From Adineta ricciae (lineage: Eukaryota; Rotifera; Eurotatoria; Adinetida; Adinetidae): DNA of 64,000 nucleotides. Below are positions 50,701-64,000 of the stretch, piece by piece. Positions within the stretch are counted from its first letter, which is position 1; each line of letters begins with the position of its first letter. Under the pieces are notes generated by a model. That model was not told where the DNA came from, did no database searches, and was given only the letters and a program-made list of their open reading frames with translations. The position numbers and the translations under genes are program-made. The stretch is taken from NCBI GenBank assembly GCA_905250025.1, contig CAJNOJ010000004.1, forward strand, positions 992,001 through 1,056,000, written 5' to 3'.

Positions 50701-51744
50701 GTACGACATTACATTCAAATCTGTTATGGACAAACGTAATGCACCAACAACCGGCAATATTGAATTAACCACACACGTACGTCAACAAGCAACGCACGAT
50801 ATCGTACTCGAAAATCCTCTACCGCACAAAGTTACGTTTCAAGGTCAATGTACACATTCAGATATACTTCTCCCTCCTGAACATATATCAGTTCCTGCCA
50901 ATTCACAGGTAAGATAAACGAGATGATTTGATGAAATTTCGCACGTGACCTCTTCTAGGGTACATACAATATTACTTATATGCCATTGAAAGCAGGCAAA
51001 ATTGAAACACGTCTTGAAATACATTCAACTGAACTTGGTTTATACACGTATATGTTATCATTAAATGCGCTTCCCGCACGTCCTGAACGCACCATTTACT
51101 TCAAAGCACCATTGGGTGGTTCCCAAGTGGTCTCGGCGAAATTCACGAGTTATGCACGAACAAAAACCGATTATGTTTGTAAAGTAAATCAATGATTTTC
51201 CTTATCAAGTATTTCGGCTTTCTAACAAACATATGTTTAGATTGATCATCCTGATTTTATGGTCGATCGAACTGTTACTGCTGCACCAAGTTCATCTCCG
51301 TCGACAATGGAAGTTGGCGTCGATGTGACATACGAGCCATCTCAACTAGGCGATGTTCGCGCGACACTAACAATCAGTTCATCGTCCGGTAGTGATTATA
51401 TCTTTCCACTCGTAGGTCTCGGCGAATTACCCAAGCCACAAGGTCCATTTACAATCAAATCAGGCGGTAATACAACAATAACATTCAAAAATGTATTCGC
51501 TCAAGCACTACAATACACATTCAGTGTTGATAATCCGTTATTTCACGTTAGCAAAACTCAAGAACTGATTCAAGCAAGAAAATCCCATCGAATCGTAGTT
51601 TCATTCGATGGTTCAGACACAAGTAATAAAGCTGACGTGATGGCAAAACTAATCGTTTCATGCCCGAAAACTACCGGCGCACCAAATGCATCATCGTCAA
51701 GTGTACAATGGATCTACTATCTCAAGGGTATCACACCATCATAA
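32722..51744 (+). CDS. HYDIN: HYDIN, axonemal central-pair protein
   Basis: Giant protein of the ciliary central apparatus (C2b projection) needed for motility. About 54 exons are joined by mostly 50-70 nt introns, and the frame stays open from ATG 32722 (MMFDQKPPTD) to TAA 51744. I estimate about 5,100 residues, close to human HYDIN. Exon 2 starts FTPSTFLKEM, as expected for the family. Most of the protein is tandem Ig-like ASH/MSP/PapD-type repeats, each with a core such as F..R.I.F.L.N....P and FS..P..G.I.P..... A middle adenylate-kinase-like domain has a P-loop GPPGSGKT, split by an intron at 39573-39630. It is followed by a Lys/Glu-rich charged region (about 40.2-41.9 kb). The C-terminus (ALQYTFSVDNPLFHV, WIYYLKGITPS) matches the family end. 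No frameshift or stop was found in the joined exons. Confidence 0.95.
39500..39866 (+). other. HYDIN adenylate-kinase-like segment (P-loop)
   Basis: Two exons encode IVHGPPGSG|KTMISREL, then RYDCALINLDQVIIEAI. A Walker A motif with a following helix and a nucleotide-kinase-like strand are recognisable. HYDIN proteins carry such an ADK-like insert between Ig-like repeats; the intron falls within the Walker A motif. Whether it binds nucleotide is not shown by the sequence. Confidence 0.8.
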
Positions 51745-52111
51745 AATAAAAACAGTATCGATAATAAACAGTGATAATGTAATTCGAAGAAACTTAAACA
51801 TTCGTTTTCTTTTCATCAATTGTTCATTTAGAAAAAAAAGAACACAAATATTCAAATTATTTCTTTTTTTAAATAAATAAATATGAACTTCTATTTCGTT
51901 GTTATACTAAAACAACTTATCGAAACGCTGAGCATGATGAACAAGTCGTATCCTTCCAAAAAAAAAAATCATGATTTTTTTTATTAAAATAAGTTTCATC
52001 TTCACACACAAAATGTCTAAAAAAAGCCAATTCATTCACTCGGCACTCGTTCGATCATGATGATTCAATTGGAATTGATTTTCAATGTCAAAGTGAATTA
52101 TGCCTATCGAA
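51745..52111. other. Convergent 3' region, HYDIN / Tctex1 gene
   Basis: Contains the 3' ends of two convergent genes. AATAAA at 51745-51750 follows the HYDIN stop immediately, and another AAATAAATAAATA run lies near 51870. No gene seen. Confidence 0.6.
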
Positions 52112-52717
52112 TTATTCACAATATACAGCATAAACAGTGACAGTCGCATTCATCTCTTTGTTTTCATAATTAACCGAAAGCATATTATCCGTTTTTGGAT
52201 CCCATAAACATCGCGATGCGATACGTACGAGTTGATCGAATTTTTGGGTTATAACTGTTTGAATGATGATTTTGTAGCGTGGCAATTGGAAATTTTTTAT
52301 CAATTGAAGTACGCTTCGAGAGACGTTTTTGACAAGATCATTCACTGTGACTGGATTGTATTTTTGATCTTTTAATTGTTCGGCTAAAGTTTCTAGGATT
52401 TTTGTTTGCAGTTTGTATGGACGAAAACGATATTCACTGTCTGGCTCCATACGATAAGTGTTTGGACGAAGTTGATTCGGTTGAAAGAATGTTGAAGATT
52501 TGCGACCAACTGTGATTGATAAACGTCGGAAAACAGCTTGAGATGGTCGACGTTCAATCGTTGTCGCTGCTGCTGTTGCTGCAATGGCTGACGATGGACC
52601 GGCGCCCGATACGCCTGATTGAGTATCGTCGCCACGTACAGCATTGTTTCCTGCCATAGTTTTCGTTGTATTCACACCACGAGTTTCCGTTTGATTAGCA
52701 AAACGACGATCAGCCAT
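52112..52717 (-). CDS. Tctex1-domain dynein light chain
   Basis: Single-exon gene for 201 residues; the start at 52717 (MADRRFANQT) is preferred over an upstream Met at 52795 that adds a low-complexity extension. Residues 1-85 are Ala/Thr/Ser-rich and likely disordered. Residues 90-201 form a Tctex1 domain (YKLQTKILETLAEQLKDQKY, KYKIIIQ-type strand PRYKIIIQTVITQKFDQ, SRCLWDPKTDN, VTVYAVYCE). The long N-terminus resembles TCTEX1D/DYNLT5-type proteins of ciliary or flagellar dynein rather than the short cytoplasmic DYNLT1. Located between HYDIN and CFAP91, consistent with an axonemal role. Lack of introns is unusual here and could reflect an old retrocopy. Confidence 0.88.
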   Translation of the reverse strand: MADRRFANQTETRGVNTTKTMAGNNAVRGDDTQSGVSGAGPSSAIAATAAATTIERRPSQAVFRRLSITVGRKSSTFFQPNQLRPNTYRMEPDSEYRFRPYKLQTKILETLAEQLKDQKYNPVTVNDLVKNVSRSVLQLIKNFQLPRYKIIIQTVITQKFDQLVRIASRCLWDPKTDNMLSVNYENKEMNATVTVYAVYCE

Positions 52718-53353
52718 GATCGAATTGCGAATGAAGACTTGTAAAATGAACACAAAAGACTTGTGTCGATGGAGACGTTGTTTGTTTGATTTCAAATTCT
52801 TTTTTTTTCTTTTCTTCTTCTTCTTCTTCTAATGTTCGTTGTTATTTAAACTTTTGATTTGTTTCTTAACCGACACAATGTTTTCATTTTTCTTTCTTCT
52901 CTCACATAATGTGTGCTTGAATATTTACATGCAATGTTTGACCAAATAAGCAGAAAAAAGCGCCTAGCGACCAAATGTCTTCAAACTGTTTATATGATGA
53001 AAAAAAAAGAGAACACGAAGCAGTATAATGATGACAATGGTTGCTCTCGTTTGTTTTTAACAAATGACATCCACCCAGTCAAATTAGTATAATTGAATTC
53101 ACATGATCATACTTTAGAAAAAAACAGAATATTTTTCTACACAGCGCTAACCAGTTGTGTGTCTAAAGGTGACGAATATAAACTACAGATATTAACTTTT
53201 TATCTTATTGTCAGACGAATGCACATGTTTAGTTCTTTCTTTTATTTATAAAAAAAAAACTTTACTGTGATAAAGCATCAAATAGCAATAATATATATGT
53301 ATTTATATATAAAGTCACGGACGAACACGAAGTCTTTTTATGTGTAACAAAAG
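52718..53353. other. Intergenic between Tctex1 gene and CFAP91
   Basis: Promoter side of the Tctex1 gene and 3' flank of CFAP91. Contains a TTC repeat (about 52812-52830), several A runs and TA-rich sequence near 53289-53310. No exon seen. Confidence 0.5.
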
Positions 53354-56623
<3,270 letters not shown>

Positions 56624-56859
56624 CTATCTTTTTTGAATCGTAACCTATTTTCCTGTAATAGATTCTGAAGAATTCATAACACTGACCATTGTAACTAACG
56701 ATACCATAGTAACAATATTCAGGACGTGAAAATAAGTGTAGAATGAAAACATTTATTTTTGACTTTCATGATTAAACTTTTTAAGCTTTTAGCCGCTCGT
56801 AAATTTATCTGATACATAAAAAAAGACATCAAGTAGAGGTCACTAGTCGCTCGCGAATT

Positions 56860-58823
56860 TCATCTTTTCGATTGATTCCGTTGTGATATGGTGTATTGAT
56901 GTGTTTGTTGATGGATTCGATTCGAGTTGTGCCTTTTAAAACAGTAACGTACAGTTAAGAGAAACTTTGAACGAAAATACGGCGAAGTTAAAGAGTAAAT
57001 ATAAAATCCAATCCCAAAGTATAGACTACTCCATAGTAGCATCGGTGTGCGCATATGCTTGATTGATTGTTTATATCGAACAATGGTCGCGTAAACATGA
57101 AATGGAATTTGAGTAATAATAAACGCTAAAACATTAGATATTGTTATGAAGATGAGCATTCTGTCCGTATGTGAAGACAGTGGTGATGTGCGACGTCTCG
57201 ATTCGCGTACTCGGCGCCAAAGGAAAATATTCGTACTGATCATGATCGAAACCGGGAGAACACAGACAACAATAGTACGCATCGGTGGCCAAATTACAGA
57301 TAGAAACTTGTCGTAAGTCGGGTCGGATGATGTGATACAAATTCCATCGGAATTTTCTTGTATGAACGGAAGTAAATAAAATGTAAGTGAACATGTAAAC
57401 ACGAGATAATAGATGAAAACGATTCGCCATGCTATCCGGCATGTACATATTTGTTTAGCTCGAATTGGATAGAGTGCACGAAACATTCGATCGCAACTTA
57501 TTGTACAAGCAGTGTATGAACTCAACGCACGGAATATATTCTGAAACCAATATAGAATACGACATCGAATGACAACGCAGGCAAATAGACGAACTAAAAA
57601 TGAGCAAAAAGAAAAATACAATCAACATTTGTCTAGAACTTCATCGGATCGCGGACAACATTGATACTAGTTTCACGAGCTGATTAATCGAAGGTGGATA
57701 TTTAGCATGCTGGAACATCTCCAAACCTGTCACACTGAATAAACTTAAAGCATATATCTCTCGTTTCAATCAAGTTAGATCAATATCGCTTCTACTGACA
57801 CACTAAGATATTGAAAAAACCTCCTAAATTGCATAAGGAATTGCCCTGAAGATGGCAAGGTGTTAACCAGTGATTAATCGGGTTCTAGATCAAACTCTCT
57901 TCTCGTGACTAGAGTACTCTTAATCTGTCAAGATATCTACAACAGTCTGACTGCAGACGTTCCAGTTTCTGTCATATATGTAGAATATGACAAGCTTTCG
58001 ATCTAGTTTGGCACTCAGACTTCCTCATGAAACTCCATTGACTCGACATGACGAAGAATTTTTTGAAAACGTAATTATAAAGCAAATATAGAAAGTCGTT
58101 GCGTTTAATCCACTACGTTCTCAATATAGCTCAAGGAAATTTGAATTTGGAATCTAGGCGCTTCACTGTTGTCGACAGATATCTTTCATTAGAACAAGTT
58201 TCACAAGCATCTCAATGACGTCGTTGTTCATTCTTTCACATTAAATCGGGTTAAAAAATAAAAACTAATCATCGATCCTTATTGCTAAGTAGATTATAGT
58301 TAGGCTTCCTAAAAGGAAGAGATTGAATGAATCCAAAAGTATCACGCTTCATCTCTTCCTCTCATAACTCTATAACTTTTTGTAATTGTGCTCCATAGCT
58401 ATAAAAATTTGTCCCTTTTTCTTTCCCTGCTTGATATATGATGTGTGATCCTACATAGCTGTGATAGTAATTTTCATGTGCGCAAACTTTGCCATATATT
58501 TTCTGTCGCTTTTCACTCTAAGTACTTTCGAGAATGACAATAAATATGAACATCAACGAAACAAAATTTGATCATACAACATCGATGCTCTTACAGTTAT
58601 AGGCAACATCAATAAATTCGATGGTTAAAGTTAATAATTGAAAACTGTTTGATATAGTTAAGAATAGGAAAAGTAAACCTGTAGAAACGCGTCGTATTTC
58701 TTCCCGAACAAATATTGTTAGAGATAGAATATTTCCAATAAAACCACCGATATATACAATTGTACCGAGAATAGCTGTGTATGCAATCTCTTCTTCAGTC
58801 ACCGAGTTTTCCGTTGAATTCAT
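56860..58823 (-). CDS. Rhodopsin-type GPCR 1 of cluster
   Basis: Seven-transmembrane receptor, predicted 320 residues in two exons (58595-58823 and 56860-57593) with a ~1 kb intron, unusually long here. Exon 1 gives the N-glycosylated N-terminus (MNSTENSVTEEE), TM1 (GGFIGNILSLTIF, with the GN of TM1) and TM2 (STGLLFLFLTISNSFQLLTL). Exon 2 gives TM3 with a DRY-position SCDRMFRA, TM4-TM5, TM6 (MLIFITISNVLAFIITQIPFH) and TM7 ending SLTSPYFRSKF in place of NPxxY. A Cys in the first exon-2 segment and one in the loop (GICITS) could form the usual disulphide. Closely related to the two other receptors at 60.6 and 63 kb. The ligand is unknown; this class resembles peptide/FMRFamide-type receptors. 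Confidence 0.85.
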
Positions 58824-58973
58824 CGTATTTTGTGCGTACTAATTCAAAATTATTGATCTCAGAATGATAGTTGAGCATAAGGAAAGCTGTTGAGTTTTAT
58901 CTTTATTGAAATAAATCACAACAAAATTTCTTTTTTTTTCTCGTTTATGAACATCATATAAATCATTCTCTGC

Positions 58974-60098
58974 TTAGACTGCTGGTGGACTTGTATAATA
59001 AGACAGTTCTTGATTTGATGGATGATACGATCCATCAGATCCGTATTTTCGATAGAAGTACAGAATTTCAATGGCTAGTAAAATACTGATAAGTGGAATA
59101 CTCAAGCCCATTGCTAATCTGCCCGGTGTTCCTGGCGGTGAATCACCTACCAACAATAAACGTTTCAAATTTTTCTTTTTATCATATGTGAGTACCTTTT
59201 CTATGATTTACGGGTGTTGGCGTTGCACCTGACGTGTCTAAAAGGGTACAAAAATCAATTGATTTATAATTTATTAATATGAACATACTGTTAACTATCT
59301 GTGGACCTGATTTGACAGTGACATTCACGAAAGTACTGTTTACCATCGGCAGAAGAAAAGCTTCTTCTGTTCCCGTTGAGGATGCAGATGCCTTTATACA
59401 AGCGATATCGCAATCCTTACGATACGTTTGAAAGAGAATATCAGCAAGCATGAAGTATTCACTTTGACTATCTCTACACAGTGATAAACCAATGTTTGAT
59501 CAAGTTTCCTAATGGAGAATATATACTTTGCTACGGAAATAATCTCAATTCGAGTCAATGTGATGTTGAAATCGGTTAAATTGAAAGTTGATGTTACCTA
59601 TAGCATTAAAATTAAAAGATTATTCTAACATTGAAAAACAATTTACCATGCGTTCTGCAGAAATCAAAATAATTCGATCAGTAATGTTTCCTAATTTCAG
59701 TGCGAATGATGTATCGATTACATACCGATAAATTAACATAATTCTCGTGTCTAGGCAAATGAAATGACATCATCTTGTACATAATTAACAGTGTTATTAC
59801 GCAATGAAGATGTTGTTTCTGTTGAAGAGGGAGATGTAACTGAAGAAGATTGTAAAATACTGGTTCGATCATCCGTTGATATCGCTTGTATTAAATTCCA
59901 TGAAGTGATTTTAGTGGCAGGCGACGAAGTTGTTTCCCCCGAAAGGATAGATGAGGGTGAGTGATCACTAGTAGAATGGAATTCCGTCAATATCGAAGTG
60001 CTACTCAACACTGGCGTTGAATCAGTGCTATATTGGCATTGGTTGTGTGTAAAGAGCAGACATACTAGGATGATAATTTGTGATGAATGATGCGTCAT
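58974..60098 (-). CDS. Ser/Thr-rich single-pass membrane protein
   Basis: Predicted 290 residues in six exons (59801-60098, 59647-59750, 59527-59597, 59289-59473, 59196-59237, 58974-59146), all phases consistent. Signal peptide (MTHHSSQIIILVCLLFTHNQ), then about 80 residues dominated by Ser, Thr and Pro, a mucin-like stalk likely to be O-glycosylated. A folded extracellular part follows (LGNITDRIILISAERM, FNLTDFNITLTRIEI, DCDIACIKASASSTGTEEAF) with N-glycosylation sites. One transmembrane helix near the C-terminus (LAMGLSIPLISILLAIEILYF) and a 25-residue tail with two Tyr motifs complete it. I do not recognise a named family. It sits between two GPCR genes on the same strand. Confidence 0.72.
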
Positions 60099-60576
60099 AG
60101 TTATGTTACTTCTAATGTGACAGTTGCCCGATAGGCGATTAGAATCAACGAGTTTTCATTTTTTTTTCTTGATTTTGTGTTGAAGAGTTGCAAGAGAAAA
60201 AAATCCGACTAACGTTTACTGTTATTAGATAAATATTTATTATTGACATATGTGAAACGTGTAATAAACAAATTAAAATCCTTTTTCAGACAGAAATATC
60301 AACGAAATCAACATAAATACGCAATGTAACGCCTGTTGAGTATTGACTCAGCTACATCCGTTAGATTTGATCGCGTATGTTTAACTCATTTTCTCTTTCT
60401 CTATATAGATTACGTTACGAGGAAAAAATCTTTCAACTTTACTCATAAACCAGGGATTCGGCATGCTATTTTGCGATGTTCTCATATGACTTACGAGTCT
60501 GTCGCTGACTTTCTACGTACTTCTAACTGTGATAGTTATGATAAAGAAAACACACAATATTAACGAGTTTCATATT
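60099..60576. other. Intergenic between membrane protein and GPCR 2
   Basis: Holds the promoter of the Ser/Thr-rich protein gene and the 3' flank of the second GPCR. A short plus-strand frame at 60336-60563 has no supporting features. Nothing else seen. Confidence 0.45.
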
Positions 60577-61686
60577 TCAATCGGCTTGTCTACCAATGTT
60601 TGTGTAATGTAGAATTTTCTTGAGAATTTCAATAAATTTCTTCCGAAATAGGGGTGATGTTAAACAATACAGATAGAACGCAACACCAAAGTAGATGCTC
60701 GACCATAGCAATAACGTTGCATAGATCATTAAATGAATATAATCATTTAAAGATTCGAAGTACACATGCATGACTGCATAGAAATGAAATGGGACTTGTG
60801 TGATGATGAATACACCGACATTTGCAATCATTAAATAGAGAAGCATTTGATCGACTGCTGATCGACTAGCATTCGATACTCTTCGTGTCATCTGACTAAC
60901 TGTATTTCTTGTCTGAACATGAGTAATACGGAGATGAGATTGACGAATATTGTACAACATTCGTCCATTCGCTGCAATCATAGTAATAACTGGAATTGCA
61001 CAGAAGAGAACCGCTCGCATTGGGACGTTAACTTTGACGAGGAAAAAGTAGTAAATTTCCGATTGATTATAATAGCAACTGCGGGTGAGTCGATCTTGCG
61101 TACTCAAAGGAAACAAATAGAATGACCAGAACAGACAAAAGATAATCAGAAGTAGAATTGCTAGTTTACAAACGTTTCGCCGTGTACAGATAACTTTCGA
61201 ACGCATGGGCATTTTTGTTTCCGAACGTAGAAGGCGATCAAGTGCAATACAAATAGAACAAGATGTACTCATGGCTCGACTAACATTCTTCACAAAGGGA
61301 TTTAAACGGCATTGAAAGACAACATGAGGATAAAGTTGATAACCCAACGCCCCAGTAGATTCTGTGGCCAAGGTCCACAGATGAAAAAAGTTTGAGACGG
61401 TCATGAGCAAAAAGAGAACTCCAGTTGAAATTTTTCGAAAATCTGATAATGAACTGAAGACAATCAATGCGAAGAAATTGCCGATGAATCCTAAAGAATA
61501 TCTAAAATAGAGATACACGCTACAAAAAAGATAATAGAGACAAAAAAAGCCATACAAGATACATGCAGCAATAATTTCGAATTGATGTAAACCAGCTAAC
61601 GACTGTACAATTGGATTATTGAAATTGTCCGTAGCGTCCATTAAATCAGGACTGTTTCGAAATATCTTGATCCATGTGACATTCAT
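60577..61686 (-). CDS. Rhodopsin-type GPCR 2 of cluster
   Basis: Predicted 351 residues in two exons (61556-61686, 60577-61501). The 54-nt segment between them is open in frame and divisible by three, but the third receptor has an intron at exactly this position, so I treat it as an intron (FEIIAACIL|YSLGFIGN). TM1 has FIGNFFALIVF, TM2 STGVLFLLMTVSNFFHLW. TM3 has CSICIALDRLLRS at the DRY position; TM6 is LLYLMIANVGVFIITQVPFH, and TM7 reads IYFGVAFYLYCLTSPLFRKK. Ectodomain cysteines in FQCRLN and RSCYYN fit the TM3-ECL2 disulphide. The ligand is unknown. Head-to-head with the third receptor across about 1.26 kb. Confidence 0.9.
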   Translation of the reverse strand: MNVTWIKIFRNSPDLMDATDNFNNPIVQSLAGLHQFEIIAACILYGFFCLYYLFCSVYLYFRYSLGFIGNFFALIVFSSLSDFRKISTGVLFLLMTVSNFFHLWTLATESTGALGYQLYPHVVFQCRLNPFVKNVSRAMSTSCSICIALDRLLRSETKMPMRSKVICTRRNVCKLAILLLIIFCLFWSFYLFPLSTQDRLTRSCYYNQSEIYYFFLVKVNVPMRAVLFCAIPVITMIAANGRMLYNIRQSHLRITHVQTRNTVSQMTRRVSNASRSAVDQMLLYLMIANVGVFIITQVPFHFYAVMHVYFESLNDYIHLMIYATLLLWSSIYFGVAFYLYCLTSPLFRKKFIEILKKILHYTNIGRQAD

Positions 61687-62945
61687 CCTATCATAAAGAA
61701 AAGATTTCGCAGATGAAACTAAACATGATAAAATAGACTACAATTATCTTTCGACCTGCTGTGCGATCGTGTCTAACGCTACAGAACTTTCTCTAATGAA
61801 GATTCAGATTCGTAGATTGACAGAGCGAAGAATATACAGCCCCACGAAGAAAAACTTCTTCTGAAATTCTGTCATTCATTGACTTTCTTTGTCATAACAA
61901 ATCTCGTTCAAAAGGTATGACATATTCCTGATATTAATTAATAGTTAACGGGAATGCGCACATTAGACATCCTATTCAGACTCTTAGACGAACACTATCT
62001 TCCATTTTGGTGGTTCCGATCATGTCTGTCTTAATGGTGAATATGTTCGTAGCCGAGTAACATTAGAGGACACAAAATGCTTAACAAAGTGAATACAATC
62101 ATAATTATATTATTCGGCTCCAAGATCAATTATTACTACGCCTATGTCATTACATATGTAGACCTGTTTTGTAATATCACATCGATTAAAGATTGAATGC
62201 AAATGGAAAAATACATTTCGAACTGATCTTCAATGCACAGATAGTGTAATCTTGAGAACATCAGTTCTAATGCATGTATGACATATTTCACACTGGAAAA
62301 TGCTGCATTGAAAAGTATATCACATATTATGTTTTTTATGTGTCACTGTGTATCAAAGAGCGAAAGGACTAATAATACATGTCGATTGACACAGCGTTGG
62401 GAACAAGAACTCGAATAGTGTTCTTCCAGCAGTAATCATTGTCAGCCCGAACTGATGTTATCAACGAAATCCATGTGAATGAAGTACACTCATTACTTCA
62501 TGAGTTGTCATTGATCACAAATAACAGATAGAATGTGACTTATCTTTATACGATAGGAATATTAGTGTAAATAATCAATCAGGATTGTAATCTTTCCTAT
62601 CAAAACAGCTATGTTATACACGACATTTACAAAACTTTCTAATACATGTAATTCAACCAAAATTCACGCAGAATATCTTCCATTCATAAATGATGATAAT
62701 ACCTATTTTCACCGATGGGATTACTGATGAGAGCAAATTATGTATTCTAATCATTCGTTACACTCGATCTTTCCTCCATACAAACAACATTAACAAGTTT
62801 TGCTGGTATTACCACAGCTTATTAATGTAAAGGATTTGATAATACTCTCCTTGCATGCATCGAGTTTTTTCCATAATTAAACATGATTAGATGGTAAAAT
62901 TTCTTCTCTCGATATTGCTCTTCGTGACAATCCTGACTAAGTCAG
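61687..62945. promoter_or_regulatory. Divergent region between GPCR 2 and GPCR 3
   Basis: 1.26 kb between two divergently transcribed receptor genes; both promoters should be here. A+T-rich, no frame with recognisable protein and no obvious transposon remains. Confidence 0.5.
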
Positions 62946-64000
62946 ATGAAAATTGAAATGAATCAAACAGAAACGAATTTATCATTGGTCGTATTAGCTC
63001 GATTTGAAATTGTTGCTGCATGCATAATGTAAAGAATTGATTGGCCTTCTTTCTCCTCTGAATACTTTCGATGTTTGATCTAGATATGGATTTGGATTTA
63101 TCGGTAACTTGTTTGCATTGATTGTTTTCTCTTCATTATTGGAATTTCGTCGAATATCCACTGGTATTTTATTTCTTCTCATGACGATATCAAACTTTTT
63201 TCATCTATGGACATTGACAATTGGATTCATCGGTATTTATGGCAAATACATCTATTTAAATATATTCTTTTACTGTCAATTCAATCCGTTTATCGAGAAT
63301 ATCAGTCGTGCAATGAGTACATATTTTTCTGTCGGTATCGCTGTTGATCGTTTTGTTCGTTCGGAGATACCTATTCGTGCGAAAAATATTTGCACAAGAC
63401 GAAACATATTCATATTAACATCGATCCTATTCGTGATCTTTTTCATCTTCTGGTCGTTTTATTTATATCCACTGGGTAACTATATTTTACAGGATGGCAT
63501 TTGTATTTATAATCAAACGAACCATTATGCATTTTTTCTTACTAACGTTCACATTCCATTGCGAGCGACAGTGCTTTGTTTTCTACCGATTATAACGATG
63601 AGCGCATCGAATATTCGCATGGTGCGTAATATTCGACAAGCACGAAATCGTGTGGTAGATATTCTTCAGATAGCCGAAGGAAATAAGAGTAGTACAATTA
63701 TATCTTCAACCGCTCTCAATGGTCCTGTCGGCCGACGGACTCTTGCCGTTGATCGAATGCTTCTCTATATGATGATAGCCAATATATTCACGTTCATTAT
63801 TACACAAATACCTTTTCATGTTTATACGGTAATGCACATCTATATGATACAATTGGATACTTATGTTCATTCGTTAATCTACGCATTGCTTTTAATATGG
63901 TCGAGTGTTTATTTCGGTATTGCTTTTTATTTGTACTGTTTAGCCTCGCCTTTATTCCGCAGGAAATTTATCCGGATAAGCAGAAAATTAATAAATTGTC
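62946..64000 (+). CDS. Rhodopsin-type GPCR 3 of cluster (cut by window end)
   Basis: Plus-strand paralogue of the two receptors before it. Exon 1 is 62946-63028 (MKIEMNQTETN; a second Met at 62958) and exon 2 starts at 63084 after a 55-nt intron, continuing past the window end without a stop. TM1 GFGFIGNLFALIVF, TM2 RISTGILFLLMTISNFFHLW, TM3 MSTYFSVGIAVDRFVRS, ECL2 Cys in DGICIYNQT, TM6 MLLYMMIANIFTFIITQIPFH, TM7 SVYFGIAFYLYCLASPLFRRKF. Only the cytoplasmic tail is missing. The intracellular loop 3 is longer than in GPCR 2 (NKSSTIISSTALNGPVGRR). Confidence 0.9.

Noticed and set aside
61502..61555. 54-nt in-frame segment in GPCR 2 read as coding
   Set aside because: It has GTATGG and TTTTAG ends, encodes a Tyr/Phe/Leu-rich insert between TM1 halves, and the paralogue at 63 kb has an intron at this exact place.

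Overview
The window looks like nuclear DNA of a small, gene-dense metazoan, most probably a bdelloid rotifer of the Rotaria/Adineta type. The grounds are A+T-rich DNA, mostly 50-60 nt GT-AG introns, tightly packed genes on both strands, clear animal orthologues (AP-2, protein 4.1, EVI5, calcineurin A, HYDIN, CFAP91) and an ADP-ribosyltransferase fused to TPRs, an architecture I associate with bdelloids. Species is not determinable by eye. Splice junctions were worked out by hand from the sequence; no alignment or search was run.

Layout. 1-2.8 kb has no convincing gene and contains a 17-N assembly gap flanked by two copies of the same 204 bp. 2.8-14.5 kb is a minus-strand block: a C-terminally anchored trypsin-like protease, an ART-TPR protein, an AP-2 transcription factor, a small orphan, a CAP-domain secreted protein with an apparent frameshift, and a protein 4.1 (FERM) orthologue. 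A short plus-strand gene at 15.07 kb encodes a secreted neuropeptide-like precursor. 15.9-20.3 kb is an EVI5-type Rab GAP (minus) that seems to have an internal alternative first exon and two possible C-termini. 21.4-23.1 kb is an alpha/beta hydrolase whose membrane-associated tail is out of frame. 23.8-25.9 kb is a heavily decayed pseudogene of a cysteine-containing secreted/surface protein. 26.9 kb holds an orphan with an acidic tail.

28.7-31.4 kb encodes the calcineurin A catalytic subunit with an unusual insertion. A small FN3 surface protein (31.6-32.4 kb, minus) lies head to head with a 19 kb, roughly 54-exon HYDIN gene (32.7-51.7 kb). HYDIN is followed by a Tctex1-domain dynein light chain (52.1-52.7 kb) and CFAP91 (53.4-56.6 kb). 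These three axonemal genes cover about 24 kb with nothing else between them.

56.9-64 kb is a receptor cluster: three related rhodopsin-type GPCRs (two minus, one plus and cut by the window edge) and a Ser/Thr-rich single-pass membrane protein. No CRISPR array, rRNA or confident tRNA was seen, and no intact transposon. The items most worth following up are the axonemal gene cluster, the GPCR/mucin-like cluster, the neuropeptide-like precursor, the nested EVI5 promoter and the calcineurin insertion.
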